Notes: generated by a model not told the origin, from the sequence alone. Numbered from the stretch's first letter, positions 8,405 to 16,389 are shown. The stretch is DNA of 23,689 nucleotides from an uncultured Bacilli bacterium (GCA_944358225.1 CALVQP010000007.1:1-23689); one strand, 5' to 3'. Translations and numbers: made by a program.

Positions 8405-8490
8405 TAAAAAAATTCTTGTAATAAGGACCAAGAATTAATTCAACAAGCCCTCTGAATATGATGTGCATCACCTTTTCTTGCTATCACATC
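8405..8490 (-). promoter_or_regulatory. Candidate transcription attenuator / riboswitch-like leader
   Basis: The surface-protein mRNA has a leader of about 110 bases. Within it AATTCTTG, a 10-base loop and CAAGAATT (8411-8436) form an 8-bp stem followed by at least five T, which is an intrinsic terminator before the gene. Upstream, GATGTG and CACATC (8485-8490 and 8460-8465) form an earlier stem. A CAAGAA in its loop (8475-8480) can pair with the UUCUUG of the terminator's 5' arm (8429-8434), giving a possible antiterminator. I cannot match it to a known riboswitch class. Confidence 0.5.
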
Positions 8491-8498
8491 TTACAAAA

Positions 8499-8527
8499 AT
8501 TATAAAATATATTTTTTCATAATTCAA
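8499..8527 (-). promoter_or_regulatory. Promoter of the surface-protein gene
   Basis: On the minus strand TTGAAT (8522-8527), 17 bases and TATAAT (8499-8504) lie about 120 bases before the start codon. This leaves room for the structured leader. Confidence 0.65.
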
Positions 8528-8557
8528 CAATTTTCGCGTAAATTAAGGACTTTTCAT

Positions 8558-8583
8558 AAAAAAAAGTTGTTATTAACAACTTT
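8558..8583 (-). terminator. Intrinsic terminator of the thioredoxin-like gene
   Basis: AAAGTTGTT, loop AAT and AACAACTTT form a perfect 9-bp stem continuing into T residues on the minus strand. The TAA stop of the gene (8573-8575) is within the hairpin. Confidence 0.85.
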
Positions 8584-9295
8584 CATCACACGCTGTATCG
8601 GTAACTTTCAAAATATTATCTAAATAAATATTATAAAGTTCTTCCGTTTGTTCTCCAGTTAAATTAGTATAAGGATCTTCTAATGATTCTACAACATCTA
8701 AATGATGACCCACAATTTCGCCATCTTTAACAAATACAACTAACGGTACATATAATCTTTTTGTTCCTGTACTTACTTCATTACCATCTTGATCTAATAG
8801 CGTATATTCTTCTAAAATACTATCCATTGCTTCTAATAATTTATCATACCCATCTTTACCAGCTTTGACTTCTTCTATTTTTCCATCATCATTTATCTGC
8901 ATTTCATTACGAATATCCTTGGTATTAAGATAATAAATCTGTCCAACGCCTGATGAAATCGCCGCATTTAATAACACTGGCACGGCATTACGACACCAAG
9001 GACACTCCGGATAACCAAAATAAATTATGCCCGTCTTATTTTCGATTACATCAACAATTTCATCTACATTAGAATATTTAATGGGATTGTTTTTATCAAT
9101 ACTAACACTTGGATATTTTTTTTGATTATTCTCATTTATAACATTATTATACTTCTCATATTCATTTTTAAACTTTAAAGCATCACTAACTTTAGTATTT
9201 TCTAAATCGTCATCTTCTTTTTTTAAATCTATATTACCAAGTATAGCTATAGCAATTAAAACTACAACAACTATTCCTATTATTACTTTTTTCAT
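8573..9295 (-). CDS. Membrane-anchored thioredoxin-like protein
   Basis: The 240-residue protein has an N-terminal transmembrane anchor (MKKVIIGIVVVVLIAIAIL) and an extracytoplasmic thioredoxin fold. The active-site motif is CPWC (residues 98-101) after IIYFGYPE. A cis-proline candidate lies in RLYVPLVVFV, followed by DGEIVG. The C-terminal tail has an additional cysteine pair (TACDESC). It probably acts in disulfide exchange on the outer membrane face, perhaps on the many cysteine-containing exported proteins in this window; that link is inference. The start at 9295 is chosen because AGGAGA precedes it at seven bases; an ATG at 9322 would lie inside ezrA. It lies 10 bases after ezrA and is probably cotranscribed. 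No lipobox is seen. Confidence 0.85.
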   Translation of the reverse strand: MKKVIIGIVVVVLIAIAILGNIDLKKEDDDLENTKVSDALKFKNEYEKYNNVINENNQKKYPSVSIDKNNPIKYSNVDEIVDVIENKTGIIYFGYPECPWCRNAVPVLLNAAISSGVGQIYYLNTKDIRNEMQINDDGKIEEVKAGKDGYDKLLEAMDSILEEYTLLDQDGNEVSTGTKRLYVPLVVFVKDGEIVGHHLDVVESLEDPYTNLTGEQTEELYNIYLDNILKVTDTACDESC

Positions 9296-9305
9296 ATCTT
9301 TTCTC

Positions 9306-11024
9306 CTATTTCTGATAAGCATCTAAAAGACGTTTATGAATACCAGGTTCAACTACATTAATAGCATTGATAGCATTTTCTAATGCGGCTTTAAAGTTTC
9401 CCCGATTAAATAAACTTTCCGCCTTAGAAAGACCTAATTCAATCTCTCTATTTACAACTCGATATCTATTTCCATAAACAATAGCCATCTCGGCCATCCA
9501 AGCAGTTTTAACTGTTTCATTACTCGTATTTAATAATTTTAAAGCTAAATCCCTAGAAGTATCCACTCTCGTATTTAATACTTTTATAGATATTGGTTTT
9601 TTTTCTAACTCAGCAACCATTTCTTTAACAGCCAAAGTCGCCTCTGATAACTCTACATAATATTTTTTAGGAACTACTGGTAATTTAAAACTTCTAATCT
9701 TACTTCTAGCTTTTTTAAGTATCTCTTTTATTTCATCTAATTGTTCTCTAGCTCTTAATTCATCTTCCTTTAAACTTCCCAAAGTTCTTAAAGCATGTTC
9801 TAACTTTTCTTCAGCTTTACAAAGACGCACATTTAAAAGTTCCATTTCTTTTCCTAAACGGGAATACGCAGTCTTTTTTAGCCGATGCAACTCTACTATT
9901 TCATCATATTTAGTTCTAATTTCTTTAAATTCCTTTTTTAAAACTTCTACAACTTTTACATCATCATCTGTTAAATCATAACTAAACTTAATCGCCGAAA
10001 GTTTTTTAAATAACTCATTATTAATTTTAGACAATTTAGTTACTTTTACAAGTAAACTTCGTGAATAATCCTCATAAATCCTTCTAGCAATTTTTTCTTT
10101 ATCAAAATCATTATAAAGGGTATCATAATAATCTACCATTGTTTTGAGTTCAAAAATTGAATCCTCAATATTTAAAACATTTAACCTAGCAAAAATATCT
10201 GATATCTTCTTATTAGTCTCCTCTAAATTATAATCTATATTCAAATACTCTAAATTATAACCATCTTTAATCATCTTACTTGATATATCTTTAATATCTT
10301 TTATTTTTTTAGGAATAATTGTTTTACCTATCATAATTATTGATGGAGTCTCTTCAATTACTAATTTTAAATTTCCAATATTATCATCAATAGCTTTAAC
10401 TATTTTTCCTACTTCCCCAAACTGCCCATTTTCCAAAGTAATTTCAAAAGCACTAAACAATTTATCAATATTTTCAAACTGTAACTCTATCGGTGAAGAT
10501 ACCAATTTATAATCACTTTTATTATTATTATATATATTAAATATCTCACGATAAGTAGCTTTTAATTTAGTAATTGTTTCTCTATTTTTTTCTTCACTTA
10601 ATGTTAAAGCTTTTATTTCTTCTAATAAAAAATTGGCTCTTGTTTTTATATAGTATATTTGTAACTCAACTTGAGCTAATTTTTGTTTTAAACTTTTATA
10701 TTTTTTATCACTAAATAAATCATCAATTTCTAATAATTGTTCACTAATTTTAGGTAATTCTTCATCCTTAATTTTTTTAAATCTTCTCTGCCAATTATTA
10801 TATGTATCCTCTAAAGACTCATTATTTACTAAAGACTCCACTTTATTAAGTTCCGTTAATATAGAAGCTGATATAATTAAATTTTTATCTCTTTCTAAAG
10901 CATTTATTTCGTCTTTATATTGTTTTTTTTCTTTTTTAGAAATTATATTTAATACTATTATAACGATTATTACTGACAATATATAATATCCAATAGCTAG
11001 TAAAGAAAAAGTTGTATTACTCAC
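9306..11024 (-). CDS. ezrA: Septation ring formation regulator EzrA
   Basis: The 572-residue protein has one N-terminal transmembrane helix (about 8-28) and a cytoplasmic domain that is almost entirely coiled coil, with spectrin-like repeats. The typical EzrA segment EDTYNNWQRRFKKIKDEELP follows the anchor, and a C-terminal ERGNFKAALE-like stretch (LFNRGNFKAALENAI) is present. EzrA is a membrane-tethered regulator of FtsZ ring assembly and divisome organisation in Firmicutes; the length matches the family (about 560-575). The start codon is GTG with a poor ribosome site (AGTAGGGCGAG). A promoter lies just upstream, and the thioredoxin-like gene follows 10 bases after the stop. Confidence 0.92.
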   Translation of the reverse strand: MSNTTFSLLAIGYYILSVIIVIIVLNIISKKEKKQYKDEINALERDKNLIISASILTELNKVESLVNNESLEDTYNNWQRRFKKIKDEELPKISEQLLEIDDLFSDKKYKSLKQKLAQVELQIYYIKTRANFLLEEIKALTLSEEKNRETITKLKATYREIFNIYNNNKSDYKLVSSPIELQFENIDKLFSAFEITLENGQFGEVGKIVKAIDDNIGNLKLVIEETPSIIMIGKTIIPKKIKDIKDISSKMIKDGYNLEYLNIDYNLEETNKKISDIFARLNVLNIEDSIFELKTMVDYYDTLYNDFDKEKIARRIYEDYSRSLLVKVTKLSKINNELFKKLSAIKFSYDLTDDDVKVVEVLKKEFKEIRTKYDEIVELHRLKKTAYSRLGKEMELLNVRLCKAEEKLEHALRTLGSLKEDELRAREQLDEIKEILKKARSKIRSFKLPVVPKKYYVELSEATLAVKEMVAELEKKPISIKVLNTRVDTSRDLALKLLNTSNETVKTAWMAEMAIVYGNRYRVVNREIELGLSKAESLFNRGNFKAALENAINAINVVEPGIHKRLLDAYQK

Positions 11025-11051
11025 AAAATCTCGCCCTACTTTCTCTAAACT

Positions 11052-11081
11052 ATTTTACCACATTTTTCGACATCTTGTATA
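11052..11081 (-). promoter_or_regulatory. Promoter of ezrA
   Basis: On the minus strand TATACA (11076-11081), 18 bases and TAAAAT (11052-11057) are seen. A TG dinucleotide one base before the -10 makes it an extended -10 type. It lies 28 bases before the GTG start. Confidence 0.5.
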
Positions 11082-11159
11082 GCCTAAAACATTCAATAAA
11101 GAAGTTGAGTTAAGTAAAGCATTAATTAATACATCCTTACTTTTTATCATGTAATTTTT

Positions 11160-11828
11160 CTAATTTAAATCAATTCCATCAATACAAGTTTCATAAAGCC
11201 AATTTTTTAAATCAGTATTATCTCCCGATTCATAAAATTTAATTAATTTTTCAAAAAATGTAGGTTGATTTTCTTGTGAAATAGTTATAATTCCACATCC
11301 ATTATCTATCATTATTTTATTAGCAAATAACATGCCAACTCTTTTATTGCCATCAATAAACATTTGTCTTCTCATAATCCATAACATAATCTCTATTGCT
11401 ATTTCAGTTTTAGTTTTTTCAGACTGATTAAGTAAATTATCTAATTCTTCTTTAACTTGATTTTCAATAGGAAATTGTCCTTTCCAAGAAGTTCCTCCTA
11501 TATTTACAGGTGTTGTTCTTAATCTCCCTAAATTTTGCTCTAAAACTAATTTATCACAAGTTAGCTTATGTAAATGACACTATACTTTAAAATCATAATT
11601 TATCGCCTCATCTTCAAGTATAAATTCCCAGGCATATTTTAAATTATTGATAGTAATAATTTTATCAACTGTTAAACCATTAACAACACCCCCATCATAA
11701 ATAGCCTGTGTTTCAGGATATGTAACACCGATTCCCTCTAAATTAGCACTTTTCCATATATAATCTACAATATTTCTTTTGGCAACAAATATATTTTGCT
11801 CTCTTGTTAATTTAAATTTGTTTTCCAT
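11160..11828 (-). pseudogene. Fic-family protein interrupted by an in-frame amber codon
   Basis: Reading one frame from 11828 to 11160 gives a protein of about 222 residues that matches the Fic/DOC family from end to end, with a single TAG at codon 83 (11580-11582). The first part has KLTREQNIFVAKRNIVDYIW and GLTVDKIITINNLKYAW. After the TAG the frame continues CHLHKLTCDKLVLEQNLG, RLRTTPVNIGGTSWKG and RRQMFIDGNKRVGMLFAN. The Fic core motif usually begins H-P-F; here the histidine position is Gln, which I recall as normal for one Fic subfamily. Fic proteins typically transfer AMP or other phosphate-containing groups to proteins. The start at 11828 has AAAGGA eight bases upstream. The interruption is a nonsense mutation unless the amber codon is read through. 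Confidence 0.85.
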
Positions 11829-12026
11829 AGTATTTGTCCTTTCTACTTTTTCCAATATAAATATATCACACTTTTATTAGTCTTGAGCCTTTTTAATTAA
11901 GCTTTATCACCTTTTCAAATCTTTAAAATATTTAAAATGAATTAAAATTTTAATTTTTTTGTATTTTTTTTAAAACCAATCATAAAAATAAAATAAGACC
12001 AATAAATATTAAAAATTGGCATTTTA

Positions 12027-12055
12027 TTGACATCTTTCTTATATTAGTTTATAAT
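12027..12055 (+). promoter_or_regulatory. rpsD promoter
   Basis: TTGACA (12027-12032), exactly 17 bases and TATAAT (12050-12055) give a full consensus promoter. Transcription would begin about 160 bases before rpsD, leaving a long leader. The preceding stretch (11856-12026) is AT-rich with no coding frame; a weak TGTGATATAT element near 11873 might serve the Fic gene on the other strand. Confidence 0.85.
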
Positions 12056-12071
12056 CTTTTATGCGATGTAT

Positions 12072-12175
12072 GGCAGCGCTATTATAAGAATATAGAAGTG
12101 TTTTAAACAAAAGTATACAAGTATTTAAGGCTGCCTTAAAAAAAGTATTAATTAAAACTCCCCTATTATTCTTAT
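12072..12175 (+). promoter_or_regulatory. Structured rpsD leader, probable S4 autoregulatory element
   Basis: Two interleaved pairings are visible. GGCAGC (12072-12077) pairs with GCTGCC (12130-12135), and ATAAGAATATAG (12084-12095) pairs with CTAT-T-ATTCTTAT (12163-12175) with one bulged base. Their order (A, B, A', B') makes a pseudoknot. An alternative hairpin TTAAGG-CTG-CCTTAA (12125-12139) competes with the first pairing. In Bacillus subtilis, rpsD is repressed by S4 binding to its long leader, so this is likely the equivalent element; the specific fold is my inference. Confidence 0.55.
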
Positions 12176-12222
12176 CTAGCAAATTCCTTGTATTGCGAAA
12201 AATATAAAGAAAGGAGAAAAAT

Positions 12223-12825
12223 ATGGCAAGATATACTGGTCCTGTTTACAAAAAATCACGTCGTCTTAATTTCTCTACTTTAGAAAATGGTAAAGAATTA
12301 GCAAGACGTCCTTACGCTCCTGGTATTCATGGTAATGACCGTCGTAAAAAAATCAGTGAATATGGAATCCAGATGCAAGAAAAACAAAAAGTAAGATTTA
12401 TGTACGGATTAAACGAAAAACAATTCCATAAATTATTTGTTAAAGCATCTAAGATGAAAGGTATTACTGGTGAAAACTTCTTAATGTTACTAGAAAGTCG
12501 TTTAGATAATGTTGTATACCGTTTAGGTCTTGCAACTACCAGACGTGCTGCTAGACAAATTGTTAACCATGGTCACATTACTGTTAATGGCGTTAAGGTA
12601 GACATTCCTTCATATCAAGTTAAAGTTGGTGATGTAATAGCCGTTAAAGAAAACTCTTTAGAACATAAAGGTATTCTAGCTGCTGTTGAAACAGTTACAT
12701 CTCGTCCAGCATTCGTCGAATTTGATGCTAAAAAACTTAGTGGAAAATTACTTCGTTTACCTGATAGAAGTGAACTTAACCAAGATATTAACGAATCTCT
12801 AATCGTTGAATTCTATAACAGATAA
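12223..12825 (+). CDS. rpsD: 30S ribosomal protein S4 (uS4)
   Basis: The 200-residue protein is full length and begins MARYTGPVYKKSRRLNFS. The S4 RNA-binding domain covers about residues 92-155 (SRLDNVVYRLGLATTRRAARQ and VNHGHITVNG). S4 starts assembly of the 30S 5' domain by binding 16S rRNA, and in Firmicutes it represses its own mRNA. There are no cysteines in the N-terminal region, so this is the zinc-free form. AAAGGAG lies upstream of the ATG. It is the only clearly housekeeping plus-strand gene here, monocistronic, with its own consensus promoter, leader and terminator. Confidence 0.98.
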   Translation: MARYTGPVYKKSRRLNFSTLENGKELARRPYAPGIHGNDRRKKISEYGIQMQEKQKVRFMYGLNEKQFHKLFVKASKMKGITGENFLMLLESRLDNVVYRLGLATTRRAARQIVNHGHITVNGVKVDIPSYQVKVGDVIAVKENSLEHKGILAAVETVTSRPAFVEFDAKKLSGKLLRLPDRSELNQDINESLIVEFYNR

Positions 12826-12829
12826 AAAT

Positions 12830-12864
12830 AAAAAGAGAAAGCGCAAGTTTTTCTCTTTTTGTTT
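12830..12864. terminator. Bidirectional intrinsic terminator between rpsD and the CYTH gene
   Basis: AAAAAGAGAAA, a 9-base loop and TTTCTCTTTTT form an 11-bp stem. A T-run follows on the plus strand, and on the minus strand the stem is followed by TTTTTATTTTTA, so it can serve both convergent genes. Confidence 0.8.
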
Positions 12865-12908
12865 GCCCAACTGGAGCACAATTAATTTATATATTACAAT
12901 TAGATTTT

Positions 12909-13466
12909 TTATTTTTTTTCATTAAATAGTAAATATGAATATCCATCATAGTTACGCATTGATTCAGTTATTTTAAACTTTTTAATAAATTCATTTATTT
13001 CATTTACAGACTCATTAATATTTTTATGATTGATTATTTCTAATTCAATAAAATATCCAAGATTATCAACGGTATCCAATGATATTTCTATATTATTTTT
13101 ATAAATAAATTTTTTTCTTTCTTTTTTTAAAGTAAATTCTTCATTAATCCGTAAGTCATTTAAAATTAACTTCAATTTTTCTATATCAGAAATTTCTAAT
13201 TCATGTTCAATACAATGAGCAGGTTCATTATTTGTTGGTGAAATAAATTTTTTGTAGCTTAAAATATTTTTGTTTTCTAATATTCTCAATCTAAGGCATT
13301 CATTATCAATTTTACCACCCAAAAAAGGAAAATGAATTGGAGAAAAATAAATATCATTTTGTTTTTCTACTTCTGCTTTTATATTCTCAATTTTAAAACA
13401 TTCAATTATTTCATCATAAATCTTCTTTGTTATTTTATACTTCATTTCAATTTCAATATTATTCAT
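12909..13466 (-). CDS. CYTH-domain protein
   Basis: The 185-residue protein is of the CYTH superfamily (CyaB adenylyl cyclase / thiamine triphosphatase fold), which acts on triphosphorylated substrates with divalent metal in an eight-strand tunnel. The hallmark E-x-E-x-K is at residues 5-9 (EIEMK). Further characteristic charged strands are CLRLRI, LSYKKF, HELEIS, ERKKFIY, EISLDTV and FIELEI. It resembles the class IV adenylate cyclase / CYTH group by sequence, but the substrate cannot be assigned. The start at 13466 is chosen because GGAAGG lies just upstream; a GTG two codons earlier is part of that site. It has its own promoter and shares the bidirectional terminator with rpsD. Confidence 0.85.
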   Translation of the reverse strand: MNNIEIEMKYKITKKIYDEIIECFKIENIKAEVEKQNDIYFSPIHFPFLGGKIDNECLRLRILENKNILSYKKFISPTNNEPAHCIEHELEISDIEKLKLILNDLRINEEFTLKKERKKFIYKNNIEISLDTVDNLGYFIELEIINHKNINESVNEINEFIKKFKITESMRNYDGYSYLLFNEKK

Positions 13467-13486
13467 AAGCACCTTCCTATAAGCTT

Positions 13487-13515
13487 ATCGTAACATTTTT
13501 AAGATGGTAAGTCAA
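13487..13515 (-). promoter_or_regulatory. Promoter of the CYTH gene
   Basis: On the minus strand TTGACT (13510-13515), 17 bases and TACGAT (13487-13492) lie about 20 bases before the start codon. Confidence 0.55.
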
Positions 13516-13638
13516 AACGATTTATTTTTTTCACAGGTTCATTGATTATGTCAGTATACAAGTTTGTTTACGATCCACCATTTATATTTTATTACATTTC
13601 ACAACCATTATCAGATTATCTTGTTTGTTTTTCATTCT

Positions 13639-13746
13639 TTATTTATATTCATTACATTTTTCTTCTAGTAAAATAAAGTCACAACATCTTTGACTTATTC
13701 TTTCTGGCAATTTATTATCTTTATATTTTTCATATAATTTGCTTTT
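13639..13746 (-). other. Short open frame without start, possible gene remnant
   Basis: Immediately after the VirB4 ATPase stop, a frame of 35 codons without an ATG reads KSKLYEKYKDNKLPERISQ, continues RCCDFILLEEKCNEYK and then reaches TAA. Its composition looks protein-like rather than random for this AT-rich DNA. A nearby ATG (MKKQ) is in another frame and stops at once, so a frameshift could have broken a small gene. No function is apparent. The rest of the gap to the CYTH promoter shows nothing else. Confidence 0.25.
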
Positions 13747-13749
13747 TCA

Positions 13750-15534
13750 TTATAGTCCTCCGCCACTACCAAAGGAATCTAATTCTTCTTGCGTTAAAAC
13801 AACATTAATACGCATTCTTCTACTTCCACAAACAAATAGAGCCTCTCCTTGATTATAATATTTAATACTTTCTTTTTCATTATCATTTAAGTCAACTAAT
13901 TTCGCTAAATCATCAACAGCTTGCTTTTTTAAACCCATTATTAAATAATAAGATGCATTATCAAAAATAGCTTTTCCGTGCGTAATTAAATTAGGTGCTG
14001 CAAAGTCAGTTGGCTGTTGCGTAATAATAATTGTTCCCGTATTATACTTACGACTACGTCTTTGAATCTGGGCTAAAAATTCCGCTCCTAACTCATTTTT
14101 ACTTGAAAGCAGTACATGAGCTTCATCTACCATCATAACTGTATTTTTACTTTTATCCAAACATAGACCCCAAGCATATTTTAAAATGTTAAAAAATAAA
14201 GCATTACGAATATTTTCATCACTATTCATAATTTCTCTAATATTAAAAACAATAAACTCACTATTTGCTTCAATAGTTGTATGTCCTGTAAAATAATATC
14301 TTAATTCTTTTACAAGCGGTCTAACCTTAATTTCTAAACGTTCTAAAATATCTCTTTCTTGCGTCTTTTCCGGCATCGATAAAATTCGCCCTTTAATCGT
14401 CGCATATACATCATCAAAAGTCGGAAAATCTGCAGATTTGAAAGTTGTAAAATCTGTATCAAAATCTATTTTATAACGTTTATAAGTATCTTGTACTACT
14501 TCACTAAACATCGTTAACACATCATCTTCAATTGAAGGTGAGTAATACTTCATAAAAGCTTTTAACTGTTGTAGCGTTCCCGTTAAAACTGTATACCCTA
14601 ATCCTTGCGCAATTTCTTCTTCATCAGCATCAACTACAACTTCCAAAGGATTTATCATTCCAAAGGCTCCCCCACGTCCTAAATCGATAAAATCTCCTTC
14701 TAAATTTCTAGTTAATTCTTCTGTTTCACCTTCTGGATCAATTACAATTACTTTATACCCATTACGAATGTGATTTCTTAACATCAACTTAGCTGCTGTT
14801 GATTTACCACTTCCGGAAGTACCCAAAATAATTAAATTAGCATTATTTCGATTGTGTTCTTTTTTTATTTGATATAAAAATTGATTAAATAAAACAACGC
14901 CTCCAGAAAAATCTACGCCTAAAAGAGTTGAAAATCCCGGATCCTTTATACTATCAAACACAAAAGGATACATTGCAGCCACTGTAGGGGAAGGAATCGG
15001 GGTTCCTATACGATCTTCAATATCTTGTTTTGGAAAAATTGGCAACATTGACTTTAATACTTTTTCTTGTTCAAACATTAAAGCAACTCCCCGCATTCCC
15101 AAAGCATCTAAAAAAGAACGAACTTGAATTTTTTTCATATCCAAAGCTTCTTTATTATCAGCTGTAATCATAATATGCATTTGAAAATCAAAGATTCTTG
15201 ATTGCGTAGCTGCTAACATCGAAACAAATTGTTCCAATGACTCATAATCTTGACGAATTCTTTCTCTATTGGTATGATCATTTTCCTTTTGAAAACGAGC
15301 TTTTAAATCAGCAATTTCTTTATTAATCATTTTTTGCATTACCGATAAACCGATTGGAATATGCTTAATTACTATTTTAATTCCCGATATATTAGTTAAA
15401 TTAGCCAAATAACCATGCTGAATAAACTTTGGATAGCTAATTATTGTAAATATAGTTGCATATTTATCACCAATCATAAACTCTGTTGGTTTAAAATTTA
15501 ATCCTTTAGGAGCTATTTCACTTTTTAAACTCAT
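13750..15534 (-). CDS. VirB4/TraC-like T4SS ATPase, C-terminal ATPase half
   Basis: The 594-residue protein is a VirB4-type ATPase that would power assembly or substrate movement at the inner face of a type IV secretion channel. Residues 1-200 are the end of the VirB4 N-terminal region. The ATPase has Walker A GTSGSGKST (238-246), a typical VirB4 block IDPEGETEEL...INPLEV (265-299), Walker B TVMMVDEAH (465-473) and ITQQPTDF (504-511). All nucleotide-binding residues are intact. The ATG overlaps the stop of the preceding gene in TAATG, so the two are translationally coupled. Together the two proteins (185 + 594 residues) equal one conventional VirB4, so the family's usual single chain is split here. 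It is the last gene of the operon; no terminator is obvious. Confidence 0.9.
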   Translation of the reverse strand: MSLKSEIAPKGLNFKPTEFMIGDKYATIFTIISYPKFIQHGYLANLTNISGIKIVIKHIPIGLSVMQKMINKEIADLKARFQKENDHTNRERIRQDYESLEQFVSMLAATQSRIFDFQMHIMITADNKEALDMKKIQVRSFLDALGMRGVALMFEQEKVLKSMLPIFPKQDIEDRIGTPIPSPTVAAMYPFVFDSIKDPGFSTLLGVDFSGGVVLFNQFLYQIKKEHNRNNANLIILGTSGSGKSTAAKLMLRNHIRNGYKVIVIDPEGETEELTRNLEGDFIDLGRGGAFGMINPLEVVVDADEEEIAQGLGYTVLTGTLQQLKAFMKYYSPSIEDDVLTMFSEVVQDTYKRYKIDFDTDFTTFKSADFPTFDDVYATIKGRILSMPEKTQERDILERLEIKVRPLVKELRYYFTGHTTIEANSEFIVFNIREIMNSDENIRNALFFNILKYAWGLCLDKSKNTVMMVDEAHVLLSSKNELGAEFLAQIQRRSRKYNTGTIIITQQPTDFAAPNLITHGKAIFDNASYYLIMGLKKQAVDDLAKLVDLNDNEKESIKYYNQGEALFVCGSRRMRINVVLTQEELDSFGSGGGL

Positions 15535-16088
15535 TAACTCATCACCGTCCCAAAAGTGCTACTTACACTACCATTTAAGAAATTATCTAAAAGCATTCTC
15601 AAATCCGAATTAGATGTTTGTGCGGAGTTTACTCCCGCATTTGCTAAATTAGCAATTAAATTATGTAATTGTTTTTGAATAATTTCTAACTTTTTCTCTT
15701 TAAACAAAATATAATATTCTGTATCAACCACACTCATTTCACTGCTCATAAACATGTTAGCCTTAGCTATATCTTGATCAATTATTTTTCGAATATTTCG
15801 ATTAGGAGTTTTTGAATACAATACCTGTAATTGTGATAAATACAAATTTATATCTACTGGTCTATCAGCAATAACCAACCAAAATTCAAAATCTAAAGTA
15901 TTATAAAAATTACGCATTCCATAAATAACATTATTTTGAGCTTGTTGATCCATAATAAATATATCTTTAGACTCTATTTTTACCCCTGTTACATATAAAC
16001 CATTATCTAATTCAATCATTCCATTCATAATATTTTTTACAGGTAACCAATCTTCACTATAACGTGAAATACTAGCGTTTTTTGCCAT
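15534..16088 (-). CDS. VirB4/TraC-like N-terminal domain protein
   Basis: The 184-residue protein corresponds to the N-terminal domain of VirB4/TraC ATPases, seen in EDWLPVKNIMNGMIELDNG, YVTGVKIESKDIF and the following RNFYNTLDFEFWLVIADRPVD. It contains no Walker motifs. The start at 16088 (MAKNASISRYSEDW) gives a 17-base overlap with the PrgI-like gene upstream; the longer frame begins with TTG and lacks support. It ends in TAATG overlapping the ATPase gene. The likely role is docking of the split ATPase to the membrane partners PrgI/VirB3 and VirB6. The split is natural-looking: no frameshift remnant is seen, and both pieces have proper start and stop codons. Confidence 0.8.
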   Translation of the reverse strand: MAKNASISRYSEDWLPVKNIMNGMIELDNGLYVTGVKIESKDIFIMDQQAQNNVIYGMRNFYNTLDFEFWLVIADRPVDINLYLSQLQVLYSKTPNRNIRKIIDQDIAKANMFMSSEMSVVDTEYYILFKEKKLEIIQKQLHNLIANLANAGVNSAQTSNSDLRMLLDNFLNGSVSSTFGTVMS

Positions 16089-16389
16089 CTCGTACACACC
16101 AACCTTTCCAATAATACATTCTTCTTGAAGTAAAAAATCTATAAATATTACCAAGCAACGTTAAAACATTGTGATAATTTGGCACTGGCATTATTAAAAA
16201 TCCTGCTAGCATCGCTGGGGATAATATCAAAAATAGCAAAGTCAAATTCCCACTGGAAGGAATAGCCAGAATCAAAGTCATCGTTATTAAAACTCCTAAA
16301 GCAAAAATTACTAGATCTATTTTCGTAAAAAATCCCAAAATAAGCTGTGATTTTTTAGAATTTGCTGGTATTAAATAATCTCCATTCAT
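16072..16389 (-). CDS. PrgI/VirB3-like membrane protein
   Basis: The 105-residue protein has two adjacent transmembrane helices (about 24-45 and 49-70), then a basic cytoplasmic tail containing YRFFTSRRMYYWKG. The size, topology and position directly before the VirB4 genes match PrgI/VirB3-type T4SS subunits, which link VirB4 to the membrane channel. GGGAGG precedes the ATG. It lies 20 bases after the VirB6-like gene and overlaps the VirB4 N-terminal gene by 17 bases, so the three are one translational block. Confidence 0.85.
   Translation of the reverse strand: MNGDYLIPANSKKSQLILGFFTKIDLVIFALGVLITMTLILAIPSSGNLTLLFLILSPAMLAGFLIMPVPNYHNVLTLLGNIYRFFTSRRMYYWKGWCVRDGKKR

Noticed and set aside
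8023..8421. Long plus-strand frame opposite the surface-protein gene.
   Set aside because: It is the complement of the acidic, Thr/Ser-rich linker of a well-supported gene and has no start signals.
11055..11150. A 31-codon minus-strand frame starting MIKSKDVLINALLNSTSL, between the Fic gene and ezrA.
   Set aside because: There is no ribosome site, it overlaps the ezrA promoter, and it is too short to distinguish from chance. It could be a gene remnant.
12125..12145. TTAAGG-CTG-CCTTAA hairpin in the rpsD leader as a possible terminator.
   Set aside because: It is followed by A residues on the plus strand, and on the minus strand the T-run is in front of the stem, so it cannot act as an intrinsic terminator.
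16089..16154. Longer N-terminus for the VirB4 N-terminal protein, starting at a TTG.
   Set aside because: It would overlap the PrgI-like gene much further, has no ribosome site, and the family similarity begins after the ATG at 16088.
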